Shown here piece after piece: positions 46,779 to 59,009 of a stretch of 64,000 bases of DNA (positions are counted from its first letter, which is position 1; each line of letters opens with the position of its first letter). The notes beneath the pieces are model-generated. The model saw only the letters and a list, made by a program, of their open reading frames with translations, was not told the DNA's origin and searched no databases. This DNA is from Argentina anserina (Eukaryota > Streptophyta > Magnoliopsida > Rosales > Rosaceae): NCBI RefSeq assembly GCF_933775445.1, contig NC_065875.1, positions 13,405,001-13,469,000 of the forward strand, read 5' to 3'. The position numbers and the translations under genes were made by a program.

Positions 46779-47291
46779 TTGGCCGTGCATTTCGGTCTCG
46801 CCGAGGACGACAACATCCTGTGGTGGTTGTCTGCTGCTCCAGTGGGTTCTCCTCTGCTCCGGTGGTTGCCTGCTGCTCCGGCGGTCACCGTTGTCTCCTC
46901 CCCATCTCCGCTGCCCTCTCCTCCAAGCCCACCTCTGCTCCGGTGGTTATCTCCCCGTTGTCCTCTCACCCGCTGCTCAGGTGGTCACCCACTGCGCTCT
47001 CCTCCTCGCTCCGACGACGACCGCGCTCCGACGATGACGCAGTATTCGACGCAGGCACGGAGGCGCAGCTACCAATCCGGCCCGGTCGCGCTCCACCTCC
47101 GGAGGCGCAACGATGACGATGACATCCAAGATAATTCGACGAATTTCAGCCTCCGACCCGGCTCGCTTTCAACCCGGCCCGGCCCGTTTTTCAACCTAGC
47201 CCAACCCGCTTTCATCCCAGCCTGGCCCGCTTTCATCCCGGCCCACTTTCAACCCGACCCGGCCCGCGATCCGACCCGGCCCACGATCTGA
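46779..47291 (+). CDS. Leader ORF of the copia element, uncertain
   Basis: A 170-residue open frame in the leader between primer binding site and gag. It is rich in Pro, Ser, Leu and Arg, with imperfect repeats of LLRWLPAAP/LLRWLS and a late run of FIPAWPAFIPA. The DNA is composed of C-rich repeated words. No known domain. It may be chance coding in a repetitive leader. Confidence 0.2.
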   Translation: MAVHFGLAEDDNILWWLSAAPVGSPLLRWLPAAPAVTVVSSPSPLPSPPSPPLLRWLSPRCPLTRCSGGHPLRSPPRSDDDRAPTMTQYSTQARRRSYQSGPVALHLRRRNDDDDIQDNSTNFSLRPGSLSTRPGPFFNLAQPAFIPAWPAFIPAHFQPDPARDPTRPTI

Positions 47292-47411
47292 CCCGCATTC
47301 TAAGATCTTTGTTGTCAGTGTAGGTGCACCGACATTGCAGGTGCACCCGAGACAGGTTCAAACCTTTTTTTGTGTTTCCGCTGCATCAATCCTGATTTTT
47401 TCGTTTATTCA

Positions 47412-48309
47412 ATGGGTTCTGGAGACGACACAGAAAGTTCTCAGATCAATGTCGTTCCACAATTTGAAGTATCTCTCAAGAATTCTGAAAGTCGTTCTTT
47501 TGGGGGTGCCAAACTTAACGGAACCAATTTCCGTAAATGGAAGAGAATGATGGCTGCTCATTTTCGAGGCATGCACAAGATGGGTCATGTAACCGGAGTA
47601 ACTCCGGCTCCTAGTAAAGATGATATTGTTACCTACAATAAATGGGATGATGATGATGGTCTTGTCATATTAGTCTTGTGTCATGTCAGTCTTGTGGAAA
47701 GCTATGAATGATGAGATCGTTGATCTGGTCGAGATCGTTGATCTGGTCGAGGCATGTTCCACTACGCAGGCAATATGGCAAACACTAGAGGGCTTATATA
47801 CTAATGGTTCTGATTTCATACAGGTTCATGAGTTAATGTGCACAGCTTTGGCGATGCAACAGGATGGGCAACCAGTGGCGCAATATTTCACCAAATTGAA
47901 AAATATTTGGGCTGAGATTGATATGAAACGTCCTTGCATAATCAAGCATCAAGAGGATATTGTTTGGTACCAAAAAGAGAAGGAGCTTGAGCGAGTTCAC
48001 CATTTCTTGAGAGGTCTTGATGCCAAGCATAATAGTGTGAAAAGAGAATTGCTCAGAAAGATCGAACCCCCTAGCCTAATCACCACTTTCATATATATCC
48101 GTAAGGATGAGTCTCAGCAGGAGAGTCTTCATCAAGCACAAGTTGCAGTTTCAAGCCTTACTGTTCATGCTAGATCTCCAGCACCATCCCTTCCGCTAGC
48201 CACTTCGGCTCCACTTCATCAACAAGGCCCACCACCAGGCTTCGGGAATCAACCCCGCCCTCCTTGCTCTTATTGTCATGATACTAACCATGCTCATGCG
48301 ACCTGTTAG
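47412..48309 (+). pseudogene. Copia gag pseudogene
   Basis: Starts at MGSGDDTESSQIN. A gag core follows (FGGAKLNGTNFRKWKRMMAA), but a frameshift between about 47680 and 47710 moves reading to a second frame (WQTLEGLYTNGSDFIQVHEL, then FLRGLDAKHNSVKRELL). It ends with a CX2CX4HX4C zinc knuckle, CSYCHDTNHAHATC, and a TAG at 48307 in place of the Trp codon expected in relatives, where gag and pol should be continuous. Confidence 0.85.
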
Positions 48310-48312
48310 AAG

Positions 48313-51300
48313 TTGTATCCACACCTTAGGCCTAAAAAGTCTAATTATCGTCCCAAGGCGAAAGCAGCTATTCAATTCATCCAGGAACCAGATATCTATG
48401 GTGTAGTTGGACATGATCATCATACAGCAGGAGGAGCAACACCTACCGCATCCATAGCTGGTCGTGGTAAAATTGGTATGGCTTTACACATTTCTAACTT
48501 TGTTGGTTTTGATACATGGATTATTGATTCTGGTGTGTCTGATCATATGACTTATGACAAATCTTACTTTACCATATTGTCCCCTCCACCAGTTCCTTAT
48601 GTTACTAATGCTAATGGTGAGGCATTCCCTGTGTTATGGACAAGATCATTTCGTATTATTCCCACAATAGAGCTTCACAATGTGTTATATGTACCTGCTT
48701 TATCCCATCATTTGCTCTCTGTCCCACAATTGAACACTGCGCTAAGTGTTCTGTAACATTTTTTCCTATGTATGTGATATTTCAGGATCTTCTAACCGGA
48801 GAGTTCATTGGTCGGGGGTATCTGAGGGGCAGGTTGTTTCATCTGGATCAGACATATACGGGGGAGAAACCAGGGCCACAGTCCCGGACCGCTTTAATCT
48901 CCATTTCTGACAAGCTAAGTGAAGTTTGGTTATGGCATCGTCGCTTAGGGCATCCATCTTTTAATGTTATGAAAAAATCTATGCCTACTTTGTTTTTTAG
49001 TGTGGATGAGTCTTCTTTACGTTGTGAGACATGTGTTTTGGGCAACAGTCATCGGTCTACTTATTTCCCTAGTACTTCTAATAAAAGTACTATTCCTTTT
49101 GAATTAATTCATTCTGATGTTTGGGGACCCTCCAAAGAGTCTATTGTGTCCAGAATGCGGTATTATGTGTCCTTTATTGATGATTGCACACGTCTTTCAT
49201 GGATTGTTCTTCTTAAAACCAAAGCTGAGGTTTTTTCGGCTTTTCAAGCCTTCTATACCACTGTCCAAACCCAATATAATGCCACAATTAGAGTTTTTCG
49301 ATCTGATAATGGGGGGGGGGGGAATATGTGAATCATGCCTTTCAAGCGTTCTTTACAACTCACGGAATTGTTCATCAAACGACATGTCCTTATACACCTG
49401 AACAAAATGGCGTTTCCGAAAGGAAAAATTGTCATTTACTTGATATGGCTCGGTGTATTCTTTTTAGTGCCCATATGCCTAAATACTTTTGGGTGATGTT
49501 GTCATAACTTCTGCCCACCTCATTAATCGTCTTCCATCTCGTGTCCTTCAGGAAAAAGTTCCATATGAGGTGCTTGCATCTCATGTCTCCTTACCCTCTT
49601 TTCTTACTCTTTCTGCTCGTGTTTTCGGTTGTGTTGCCTTTGTCCACCTTCCACAACATCAAAGATCTAAGTTGGATGCCCGGGCAGTTAAATGTGTGTT
49701 TGTTGGATATGAAGGACATCAGAAAGGGTACCGGTGCTATCATCCACCTACCAGGAAGTACTATGCCACTATGGATGTTACCTTTTTTGAGGAAATGAAC
49801 TATTTTACCTCTTCTGATACTGCTTTTCAGTGGGAGAATTCATATTTTGAGGAGCTGTATCATGGAGAGGGGGAGACAAGTGAGCCAGTACATATGGTGA
49901 CAGGTTCTGTTGAGATTACTAATGTTTTAGATACACAGGCACCATCGGATGACTCCGGTATAGTTACTCAGGAGAATCAGAACCCAGAAGATGACAACAC
50001 AACTGCCCCTCATGTCTCCCGTAATACTGTTGATACAGCTGACCAATACTCTTCTGGTACGGAAGATCACTCACCTGAGGTTAGCAATTCTATTGGGACT
50101 AATACGAGTGAGGCTCACAGTAGACAATATGTCTTGCCAAATAGGTCTACTCAGGGTCAGCCAACAAAAAAATATGAACCTACCCTTCAGGCTAAAGCAA
50201 AGTATCCAGTGGCAAATTTTATATCTACCAAAAGATTGTCTAAGTCATATGAGTCATTTGTGAATCAAATATCTACTGTATCAGTACCTAACAAAGTGCA
50301 GGATGCATTGGGAGATCCAAAATGGAGGAAAGCAATGGAGGAAGAGATGGAAGCATTACAGAAAAACGATACTTGGGAGATTGTACCTCCACCATATGGT
50401 AAGAAGGCTGTGGGATGTCATTGGGTGTTTACAATAAAGCATAATCCAGATGAGTTAGTAAGCCGGTATAAAGAACGCTTAGTAGCAAAGGGGTTTACTC
50501 AGACATATGACATAGACTATGATGAGACATTTGCACCTATTGCCAAGATAAAAACTATTCGGTTATTGCTCTCTTTTGCTGCTAACTTAAACTGGCCACT
50601 TAGACAGTTTGATGTTAAGAATGCATTCCTTTATGGAGAACTAACAGAGGAAGTATACATGGATCTTCCGCCTGGATATGTGGCTGCTTCTCCAAGTAAC
50701 TTTGTATGCAGATTGAGAAAGTCTTTATATGGTCTTAAACAGTCACCTCGTGCTTGGTTTGGAAGATTCTCACAGTTTATGAGAAACATTGGCTACAGAC
50801 AGAGTAATTCAGACCACACGTTATTTCTCAAACATCAACAAGGAAAGGTAACAGCCCTAATTATACATGTTGATGATATGATAGTTACTGGGAATGATAC
50901 TGTTGAGGTGGATAGATTACAGAAACAGCTGGCCACCGAGTTTGAAATGAAGGACCTCGGTACACTCAAGTACTTCTTAGGCATTGAGGTAGCCCGTGGA
51001 AATGATGGTATTTATATGTGTCAGAGGAAATACATCCTTAATCTACTAACAGAGACATGTATGTTGGATTACACTCTCATTGATACTCCTATTGAGCAGA
51101 ACCATCGATTAGCAGAATATCCAGATCAAGTGCCTACTGAAAAACCTCGTTATCAGAGGCTAGTTGGACGCTTAATTTACTTATCACATACCAAACCAGA
51201 TGTTGCATATGCAATAAGTGTAGTGAGTCAGTTCATGCATAATCCAAGTGTTGACCACATGGATGCTGTTGTAAGGATTTTGAGGTACTTGAAGTCAGCA

Positions 51301-51824
51301 CCGGAGAGAGGAGTAATGTTCTCTAATCACAATAATATCCTTGAGGTTTGTGGCTTCACAGATGCAGACTGGGCTGGAAATATCACAGATCGGATATCCA
51401 CATCAGGATACTTTACTTTTGTTAGAGGTAATCTTGTTACATGGAAAAGTAAGAAACAAAAGGTGGTAGCTTGATCCAGTGCTGAAGCAGAATACAGAGG
51501 ATGGCTCAAGGAGTGTGCGAATTGTTATGGCTTAGAAATTTGCTACAAGACTTGGGTAATAAGCCTAAGTGTGCTATGAAGCTGTACTGTAACAACAAGG
51601 CAGCTATTGATATCTTACAGAATCATGTGCAACATGATCGTACAAAGCATGTGCAGGTTGATCGTCACTTTATAAAGAAGAAGCTAGATGAGAAAATCAT
51701 TAGTTTTTCTTTTGTTCCTACAGAAGAACAACTTGCAGATATACTCACAAAAAGAGTGTCTAAGAAGGCTTTTTATGACTCACTTGGCAAGTTGGGCATG
51801 GTTGATGTGTATGCGCCAACTTGA
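48313..51824 (+). pseudogene. Copia pol pseudogene: protease, integrase, reverse transcriptase, RNase H
   Basis: The protease motif is DTWIIDSGVSDHM (usual DSGA changed to DSGV). A frameshift lies near 48750. The zinc-binding WHRRLGHPSF and integrase core follow, with D in IHSDVWGP and D in FRSDNGG, interrupted by a run of 12 G at 49311-49322 that shifts the frame. Another one-base loss occurs near 49490. From 49489 to 51474 a long intact stretch carries reverse transcriptase (RQFDVKNAFLYGEL, LIIHVDDMIVTGN) and the start of RNase H (FTDADWAGN). It is ended by TGA where CGA (Arg of VVARSSAEAEYR) is expected. One more frameshift precedes the final RNase H segment (LYCNNKAAIDI, HDRTKHVQVDRHFI) ending 51824. 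Confidence 0.93.
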
Positions 51825-51831
51825 GGAGGAG
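51821..51831 (+). other. Polypurine tract of the copia element
   Basis: TTGAGGAGGAG immediately before the TG of the 3' LTR, the usual site for second-strand priming. Confidence 0.8.
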
Positions 51832-52013
51832 TGAAGTCATGACTTGCAGAAGTGGCGTGATTTGCGGAAGTGGCATGATTTACGGAAGAAAACACGGAGA
51901 GAAAATCACGTCCGTAGTTAGTAGGATTTGTCTTATTTAATTGATTAGGTTATATATATAGTTGTTATGTGTAATCAATTTGTAACTAAGAGAGAAGGAT
52001 ATACCATTTGATT
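51832..52013 (+). repeat. 3' LTR of the copia element (182 bp)
   Basis: Same length as the 5' LTR; starts TGAAGTCATGACTTGCAG and ends ACCATTTGATT followed by the target duplication GATAA. The three 18-bp TTGCGGAAGTGG-type units are retained with small changes. Confidence 0.93.
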
Positions 52014-52018
52014 GATAA

Positions 52019-52083
52019 ACTGGAATAGAAAATAATTGCTCAGTTTCTATTGCGATTAGCTCCAGGCATGCATCGGGTGAATC

Positions 52084-52176
<93 letters not shown>

Positions 52177-53783
52177 ATGCAACAGAGTAATTTCAGGCGA
52201 ATGAGAGGGACAGAGAGATAGAGAGGATATGCAGTTGAGAAAGAGGAGCACGATGGGCCTACGGTTTTGATAGAGCCGTGATTATACAATCTGAAACTGA
52301 TTCGAGATAAAGAGATAAAGAGTGTCAATCTGTAACTCTTATTGTATTTATCTTTTGGTTGAATAAACTTCAAAGTTATTTCATTTAGTTGTATATATAT
52401 ACTGTTTTAAAGTAATTGAGGGTTGAAATTTTATTTAAATTGATATTTGATTAATGTTTTAGTTAGTTGTGTTTTGTATTCATCAGTTTCTTTTCATCTT
52501 CGTAATCAGATTTATGTTCGGCTGTGAGCATTGCTTCTTTTTTGTTTATACTCAGTTCGTTATGTATATATGTTCAAGTCACTGCTCTTGGCATAGTTCT
52601 CTGCTTTTTGGATTTAGTTTTAGGTGATTAATGTGTTCCCATTTGTTTCTTTCTTTTTCTTGCAGAACAATTCTTAACGAGCAACCTGACACGGACCTAG
52701 CCATTCGGCTGCCACACTTGGTCCATGCGGCGCTCCATCCCCATGGAGCCAGCCTTATCCAACGGGGCAATACACTGGTTTCGCCCTGCCTTGGGCTCAT
52801 CAGGGGATCGGCTCCAGACCCCTACCTGTGTGTAGGGCGGCCAACTCGCCTCTTTGACGTTAAGTCCTCGACTAGCAACAAGCTCTCCGAATTTAACCGG
52901 GTCGGCATGCTTGAACCCCTCGGAAGGAGCAGCCATATATCTCCCACACATTGAATCTTGGAGCAAATCCCATATATGCATGAAGTTCATTCAACCAGCA
53001 GCCCACGATCGACACTCCCAAAATAGGGACGTGACAAACCGCCGGCTTGATGTGCTTTGCCCATACAATTCCATGCAAGGTTCTGCAAAGATGGGTTTGA
53101 TGAGTGGGGTGAGCAGAAGATACATAGCTTTAGATTTTAAATAAAAGGTTTTGTTTCTGAGGTGCGTTTTTATTTCCTTTCTCCTTTTTTTCATACAAAT
53201 GAGCATCTATTGGTTTGGTAAATTTTGGCTGTACATAACTATTTAAATTACTAAGTTCTAGTTTGATATTTATATTGTATATACTGGCAAATTGTAGGGC
53301 TCATAGTTAGAGATCGAGCTTTGGTATTCTCTTTTTGAATTTCACTGTTCATCATGTAGTTTTTAAGCTATTATGGAGTTTCCTACATTCTTACAAGGTC
53401 AAATTATGAATTTAGTCTATTTTAGAATTTGGTTGGGAATATATTTATCAAAGAAAGCAAAATTGAGCAAGTAAAGCAACAAATTTAATTATTTGGCCAT
53501 TGGAGAATATACTTTGGCAATGTATAACTATTTCAATTTTGGTTGGTGAATGCTTATTGGGCCAAAAATTAAGATTTGATATCAAAGGGATGTCAATCTA
53601 AAGACATTATTTAGATCAATGCACCTAGTAAATGGTAGCAAAAGAGAGTTGCATCCCTCATGCCAATCTAAGGTTATTGTGAGAAACATGAACAGTCATA
53701 TCCTTACTTGATCAAGTTTCAAAATCATATTGCAATGTCAACACTCATGCTTAAATAGAAAATTTAAGCAGGTATTTTATTAT
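52019..53783. other. Intergenic, microsatellite and an unassigned GC-richer block
   Basis: Contains the (GA)n tract at 52086-52173. A GC-richer block at about 52660-53110 has open stretches on both strands (minus: ADPVKFGELVASRGLNVKEA; plus: LAIRLPHLVHAALHPHGAS) but no family I recognise. It may be a decayed gene or TE fragment. The remainder is AT-rich. Confidence 0.5.
52086..52173. repeat. (GA)n microsatellite, about 88 bp
   Basis: Perfect GA dinucleotides. Long open frames of Leu-Ser on the other strand are artefacts. Confidence 0.95.
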
Positions 53784-54564
53784 AAAGAAAATTTCACCAT
53801 CAGTACCCAAACTCTGAGTTGTATCAATGTAGTACCAAACTCGTTATTCACTATCAATGAGGGATGTGATGCCAATTTCTGTTACGGCTCCGTTTATTTG
53901 GTCACGTGCTCCGCACATGACCACAAAAAAAAAGTTTTTACTGAAATAACCCTATTCTATGTGCATTCCAAATCAAATTTTCTTGCCAATTGTTATATCT
54001 CTTTTACATCATTTTCCCTCCATCTTCTGGGTAGTACATTGATCAACCATGTAAAAGTATGGGTACTGTGATTGACTTAAACAAATACAAAGAAGAAAAA
54101 CATATGGATGGAAATTGAACTGCATGTATGCATTCAAAAAGAGATGTCATTAAAACAACCTTGAGTTCAAAGTAGAGTAAATATTGTCATTCAACACCAT
54201 AAGTTTAAGAGTACAAAAAGAGGGACCTAGTTGGATGAATTACACATTTTAGGACTCCTAATCAACATTGTTTTGACTTTCTTGTGTAGTTACATGTTGA
54301 GTTTGAGTTGAGGAAGAAGCAGCAGCAAACTCAGCAGAAGTACCTCCCTCTGCTGCCTTTCTCCTATACCAGCCCTTCACAGACCTTATGACTTGGTCAT
54401 TGACATTAGTAGCAGCTGTAGATGGCGCTGCAGCTCTGGTAAACTAAATCAGTGCAAAATTCTAGAACAAAATCACATATTCAATGTCACAACAATTGCA
54501 AGACAATAATCTCATTACTCTATAATTAAGTCAAAACAACAAACCTTAGCTCTATCTCTCTTCT

Positions 54565-57046
54565 TTATGCTAGCTCCACTAGATTGTCTTTCCCCATGTT
54601 CCAATAACAAATTAAATTATTTAACTGAAAAATAAATAAACAACAAACCTTAGCTCTAATACAATGAATTAGTGTAGGTGAGTGAAAAAAACTTACTGAT
54701 GCAAGTTTTTTAGCCTTAGTTATAGGACAACCAGTTTTGTTGTGTCCTTGTTGTTTACAAATTCCACAAGTCATCTTAATACCAGTTTTACCATTTTTCA
54801 ACCCCAATTTCCCCTGGATGGGAGCTGGTGGTGCCATGCCCTTGTTCTTCTCACCAACTTCCTTAGTCCTCTTCATTTTTGGCCTCCCAGCTTGCTTCTT
54901 ATATGGAGGAGGAGCAATTGGGAAGTCAACTTGTTCCTAATCATCCTGCCCTACAATAGGGCTTATGGCAGATGTATATGTCTGCAAATAGGTAGAAGCC
55001 ATGATGTAGTCATCACAGTACAAATCAGGATCATGTTTCTTGAATCTTATTACGCAGAGGGCATGTACACAAGGTATGCCACTAAGCTTCCACCTTCTGC
55101 AAGTACATGTATGAAGACCCAAGTCCATTTCATGCTTGCTGCCATTTTCCCATGTTCTAGTAACTTGGTAGCTGTACTCAATGATCCTATGTGCTTTGTA
55201 CTGTGTTACTCTCTGTGCAATCTTAACTATTATCTTCTTTATCCTAGGACCAACAACTCTCTTCCACGGCTCACAAGAAACCCTTCGGTTTGCATTCTTC
55301 ACCATCATATCCATCCTCAACTTCTCAAACATGGTAAGAACAAGCTTATCCCTACAAGGTAAGATTGCATGGTTGAAGGACTCACACAGGTTGTTGAGAA
55401 GAATATCACACTTTGAGTCATCAACAAAGAAAGATTTACTCCAATGCCTTGGAGGTTTGTCATGAAACCAGTTAAATGCATTAGGACTCAACATCTTCAA
55501 GTCATCCATGTGCTTCTTATACCAAGTTTCAGTACTACTTCTTACTGCATTCCACATTAACTGTTTCAGTCCCTCTCCTGTTGTACAAATGCCTAACACA
55601 ATTCCTTTGTTCAGCATAAGGATGCAAAGCTGTTTCATATAAACATCTATGTTAGAATCTATTAATTAATAGTGATACATAAAATAATTTAGCTTGAAAT
55701 TAATGAAATTTACTTGAAGAAATATACTTTTAATAGCATTTTCTATTCCTTTTTATTTGTCTAACATGAACACAAGCCCCTTGTTGTTTTCTATACCCAA
55801 ATCACCCTTCAAGTACTCAAGGAACCAGATCCAAGTAGCTTGGTCCTCTATTTTCACAAATGCATAGGCAATAGGGTACATCCCATCAATGCCAACTGCA
55901 ATTAAAAGCTGTCCAGGATGATGGCCTTTTATATGGCAGCCATCTAAACAAATCAGGAGTCTACATCTAGCATTCCAACCATCTTTTTGTGCTTTGAAGC
56001 ACATGTACATCCTCTGAAATCTTCTAACTGGTCCATCCATCTGTGTTTTGATCACAACAGTGGATCCAAGATTGCTTCTTAATAACTCCTTTTGATATGA
56101 AGCTTGACTCTCTCTAATTCTTTCTTCTTCTATCCTCAAGTTCTCAATCTCTTCTCGTTCCCTCTTTTTCAGGTGCTTCTCTATCTCTTTTCTCAATCTC
56201 CTCAATTTCCCTTGCCAATTGATCTTTATAACCAACATGCCATGGTCTATGTGCTGTTTGTTGGTAATAAAACCCACAGCCTCCTACCACTTCTCTTCTG
56301 ATTCTTTTCCCATCATGGCCATAAATTGCATCATCATCATCATCATCATCATCATCCATGTTCAAATCTTCATCTCCTAATATATCAGACAGATTTTCAA
56401 ATGTCCCTCCACTTGGACACACCTTAGGCTCATTCACACCACCCACATTTACATCTCTACCTAACACACATACTTCAACATCATCTTCATTCACATCAGT
56501 AAGGTCAATTACATCTACATCTTCACCTAGCACAGTTTTACCCTCTAAGGCCTCAACAATGCTATATAACTGTGATGCCATCAAATTTGCTTCAAAATGG
56601 TTTATCTCTACTTCTCTTGTAGATTGTCTATTCAAGGGATTCTCCCAATCTGGATCAGTTGGGAGATTATGCTCAGCTAAAGCTTCATCATACCTCTTTC
56701 TCCCTCCACCTGTTATGTAAAAAGATATTTGTCTCTTCTTTGGTATTATCTTTATCATCTCCATACATTCACCATCACCTTTAATCGGAATCAACCCTTC
56801 ATGAGCTTCAGTCTTAAGAATCTTGAAATGATAAGATATGGGCAGCTCCCTGTATCCTATTTCCCAAGCTATGTTGTTCAATTCAACCCATGAAAACTTC
56901 TCCGGATCCAAACCATCTAAATATGTCTTCCCACCCCTCTTATTAAACCTAAGAACAAAGTACTTCTTCCTCCCATATGTATCAGTTTTGAAATATCCTC
57001 CATGGACTATCTCCATCGTATACAGATGAGCTGGTACTGAAATCAA
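54565..57046 (-). pseudogene. MuDR-type transposase, disrupted
   Basis: From N to C: MEIVHGGYFKTD with the PB1-like MuDR N-terminal region (DPEKFSWVELNNIAWEIGY), then an acidic tract ending in a run of aspartates. The transposase core follows (RLLICLDGCHIKGHHPGQLL, with the catalytic D of LDGCH), then a SWIM zinc finger (CTCRRWKLSGIPCVHALCVI) and a CCHC knuckle (CGICKQQGHNKTGC). A frameshift separates the first part from the core (56144-56277). An in-frame TAA near 55751 replaces a Gln in FMLDKQKG. At least one intron is likely after 55710. Probably no longer active. The start at 57016 (MEIVHGG) is preferred over 57046. Confidence 0.85.
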
Positions 57047-58290
57047 ACCGAAAAAGGGAGAAACAACTCTAAGTATCGATTCAAACTAGATTTGGGGGTT
57101 TAAACATAAAAAAATTCAAACCCTATACCATCTTCAACAATAATCAAACCCTAAAATCCATTGTTTATTAAACCCTAACCCAAAACCTAATTTTAAACCC
57201 TAAAATCAATTTCAAATCACAAATTCACAAAGAACATGATAACACAACAACATGAAAAAGAGATTAAGATACAGATTATAATCGAAAACTTACTATCTGG
57301 TTGAGGTGGCCCAGATTCTCGAAAAATCTCAAACATCACTCTAGTCTCTATTGCTTATACAAATTCTGAACAAAGGGAATGCTATTAGATTGGCTTCCCA
57401 ATATCTCTACTTTCACTCTTTCTAATCGATAATTTATGCGAGAAGTGAGGTTAGTTTAGGTTTTAAGGGATTTTGATCGCGATCTAGGTTTGAAAGATTT
57501 TGAGGGAGAATGGGGCTCAAAAATGGTGAGTTTCAGTTTGATCGAATTCGACAGAATAGTCAATTTTACCTTTTTTGTGTGTGGTCATGTACGGATCACG
57601 TGACCAAACAAACAGAGTCGTAACAGAAATTAGCGTCAGACCCCTCATTGATAGCTACATCGTATACAGATGAGCTGGTATTGAAATCAAACTGAAAAAG
57701 GGAGAAACAACTCTAAGTATCGATTCAAACTAGATTTGGGGGTTTAAACATAAAAAAATTCAAACCCTAAACCATCTTCAACAATAATCAAACCCTAAAC
57801 AATATAAAAACTCAGATGACATAAATCAATTACATTCAAATCCATTGTTTATTAAGCCCTAACTCAAAACCCAATTTTAAACCCTAAAATTAATTTCGAA
57901 TCACAAATTCACAAGATCATGATAACACAACAACATGAAAAAGAGATTAAGATACAAATTATAATCGAAAACTTACTATCTGGTTGAGGTGGCCCAGATT
58001 CTCGAAAAATCTCAAACATCACTCTAGTCTCCATTGCTTATACAAATTCTGAACAAAGGGAATGCTATCAGATTGGCTTCCCAATATCTCTACTTTCATT
58101 CTTTCTAATCGATAATTTATGGGAGAAGTGAGATTTGTTTAGGTTTTGAGGGATTTTGATCGCGATCTAGGTTTTGAAAGATTTTAAGGGAGATTGGGGC
58201 TCGAAAATGGTGAGTTTCAGTTTTGATCGAATTCGACATAATGGAGCCCTAACGGAAATCGGCGTCAGACCCCTCATTGATAGCGAATAA
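57015..58290. repeat. 644-bp tandem duplication of the MULE 5' region and part of its terminal repeat
   Basis: CGTATACAGATGAGCTGGTA begins at 57017 and 57661. The copies share the leader, a possible non-coding exon (TTCTCGAAAAATCTCAAACA) and the inner part of the terminal repeat (GCGTCAGACCCCTCATTGAT at about 57632 and 58261). Only the outer copy continues into the full terminus. Confidence 0.9.
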
Positions 58291-58380
58291 CGAGTTTGAG
58301 TACTACATTGGTACAACTCAGAATTGGGGTACTACATTGACCTTGCCATAAGAGTTTGGGTACCAATTGTGAAATTGTTT

Positions 58381-59009
58381 CTTTATTATCAATAAAAGTT
58401 GTCAAATGATTTTGAGCATTGGAATGCAATTGTGTACAAGATTGCAAAAGACGACTAGGTAACATATGAAAGTTTGTATTTCACGCTTCTTTCATATCTT
58501 AAATGTAATAAAAAATGGTATATGATGGAGCAAATAGCTTCCATTTCACGACTGAAAATGCTTTTTCATTTTCTTCCATACTCTAGTTCATCTCAAATTT
58601 ACTCCTCTATAAGTTTTTTTTCATTCACAAAACCGTAGCAAAGCGTGGTCCAACTGATTAGTATGGATATATAACGTAAGAAATATGGTCATAATTGATA
58701 ACATGAGTTCTGAACGTACATAAGACTCATGCTGAACAAAAAAATTACAATAGATTACAAGATGAGGACAATAATTCAATCCAACTTCATTCATCAATTT
58801 TAGATGCATACAAGGACAGAGAATTAAGAGTTAGATATATCAACTTTCACAATAAGTGGAAAGAATGCTGCAGATTATTATCGATAGTTGATACGTATGT
58901 AAAGTTAGATTGACAACATGAGTTCTGAACAAAGAGTTGTATAGAAAAAAAACAGCAAGTTTACAAGACAAATATGTTAACTAAACGCGTACCAGGCTGG
59001 TTGCATAAA
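58381..59009. other. Spacer and left arm of the duplicated GNAT locus
   Basis: AT-rich, no gene. From about 58860 it aligns with sequence downstream of the intact GNAT gene (42950 onward). Confidence 0.6.

Larger units (their letters stand above)
46554..52013 (+). mobile_element. Structurally complete Ty1/copia LTR retrotransposon, 5.46 kb, with 5-bp target duplication
   Basis: Two 182-bp LTRs bound the element and the 5-bp target duplication GATAA is perfect (46549-46553 and 52014-52018). A primer binding site follows the 5' LTR directly and a purine tract precedes the 3' LTR. Gag, protease, integrase, reverse transcriptase and RNase H appear in copia order but carry several frameshifts and stops. 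The LTRs differ at about 11 of 182 positions by direct reading, so this is not a very recent insertion. It is closely related to the inverted fragment at 2.6-3.9 kb. Confidence 0.95.
53784..58380 (-). mobile_element. Mutator-like element (MULE, MuDR type), about 4.6 kb
   Basis: The ends are inverted repeats. The left, AAAGAAAATTTCAC then GTACCCAAACTC and AATGTAGTACCAAACTCG, is mirrored at the right (CGAGTTTGAGTACTACATT, GAGTTTGGGTACC, GTGAAATTGTTT). Flanking 9-mers TTTTATTAT (53775-53783) and CTTTATTAT (58381-58389) match at 8 of 9 bases, the duplication length of Mutator elements. The minus strand carries a MuDR transposase in pieces. A 644-bp duplication enlarges the 5' (right) side. Confidence 0.85.

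Noticed and set aside
52086..52173. Leu-Ser-rich minus-strand ORFs
   Set aside because: Caused by the (GA)n microsatellite.
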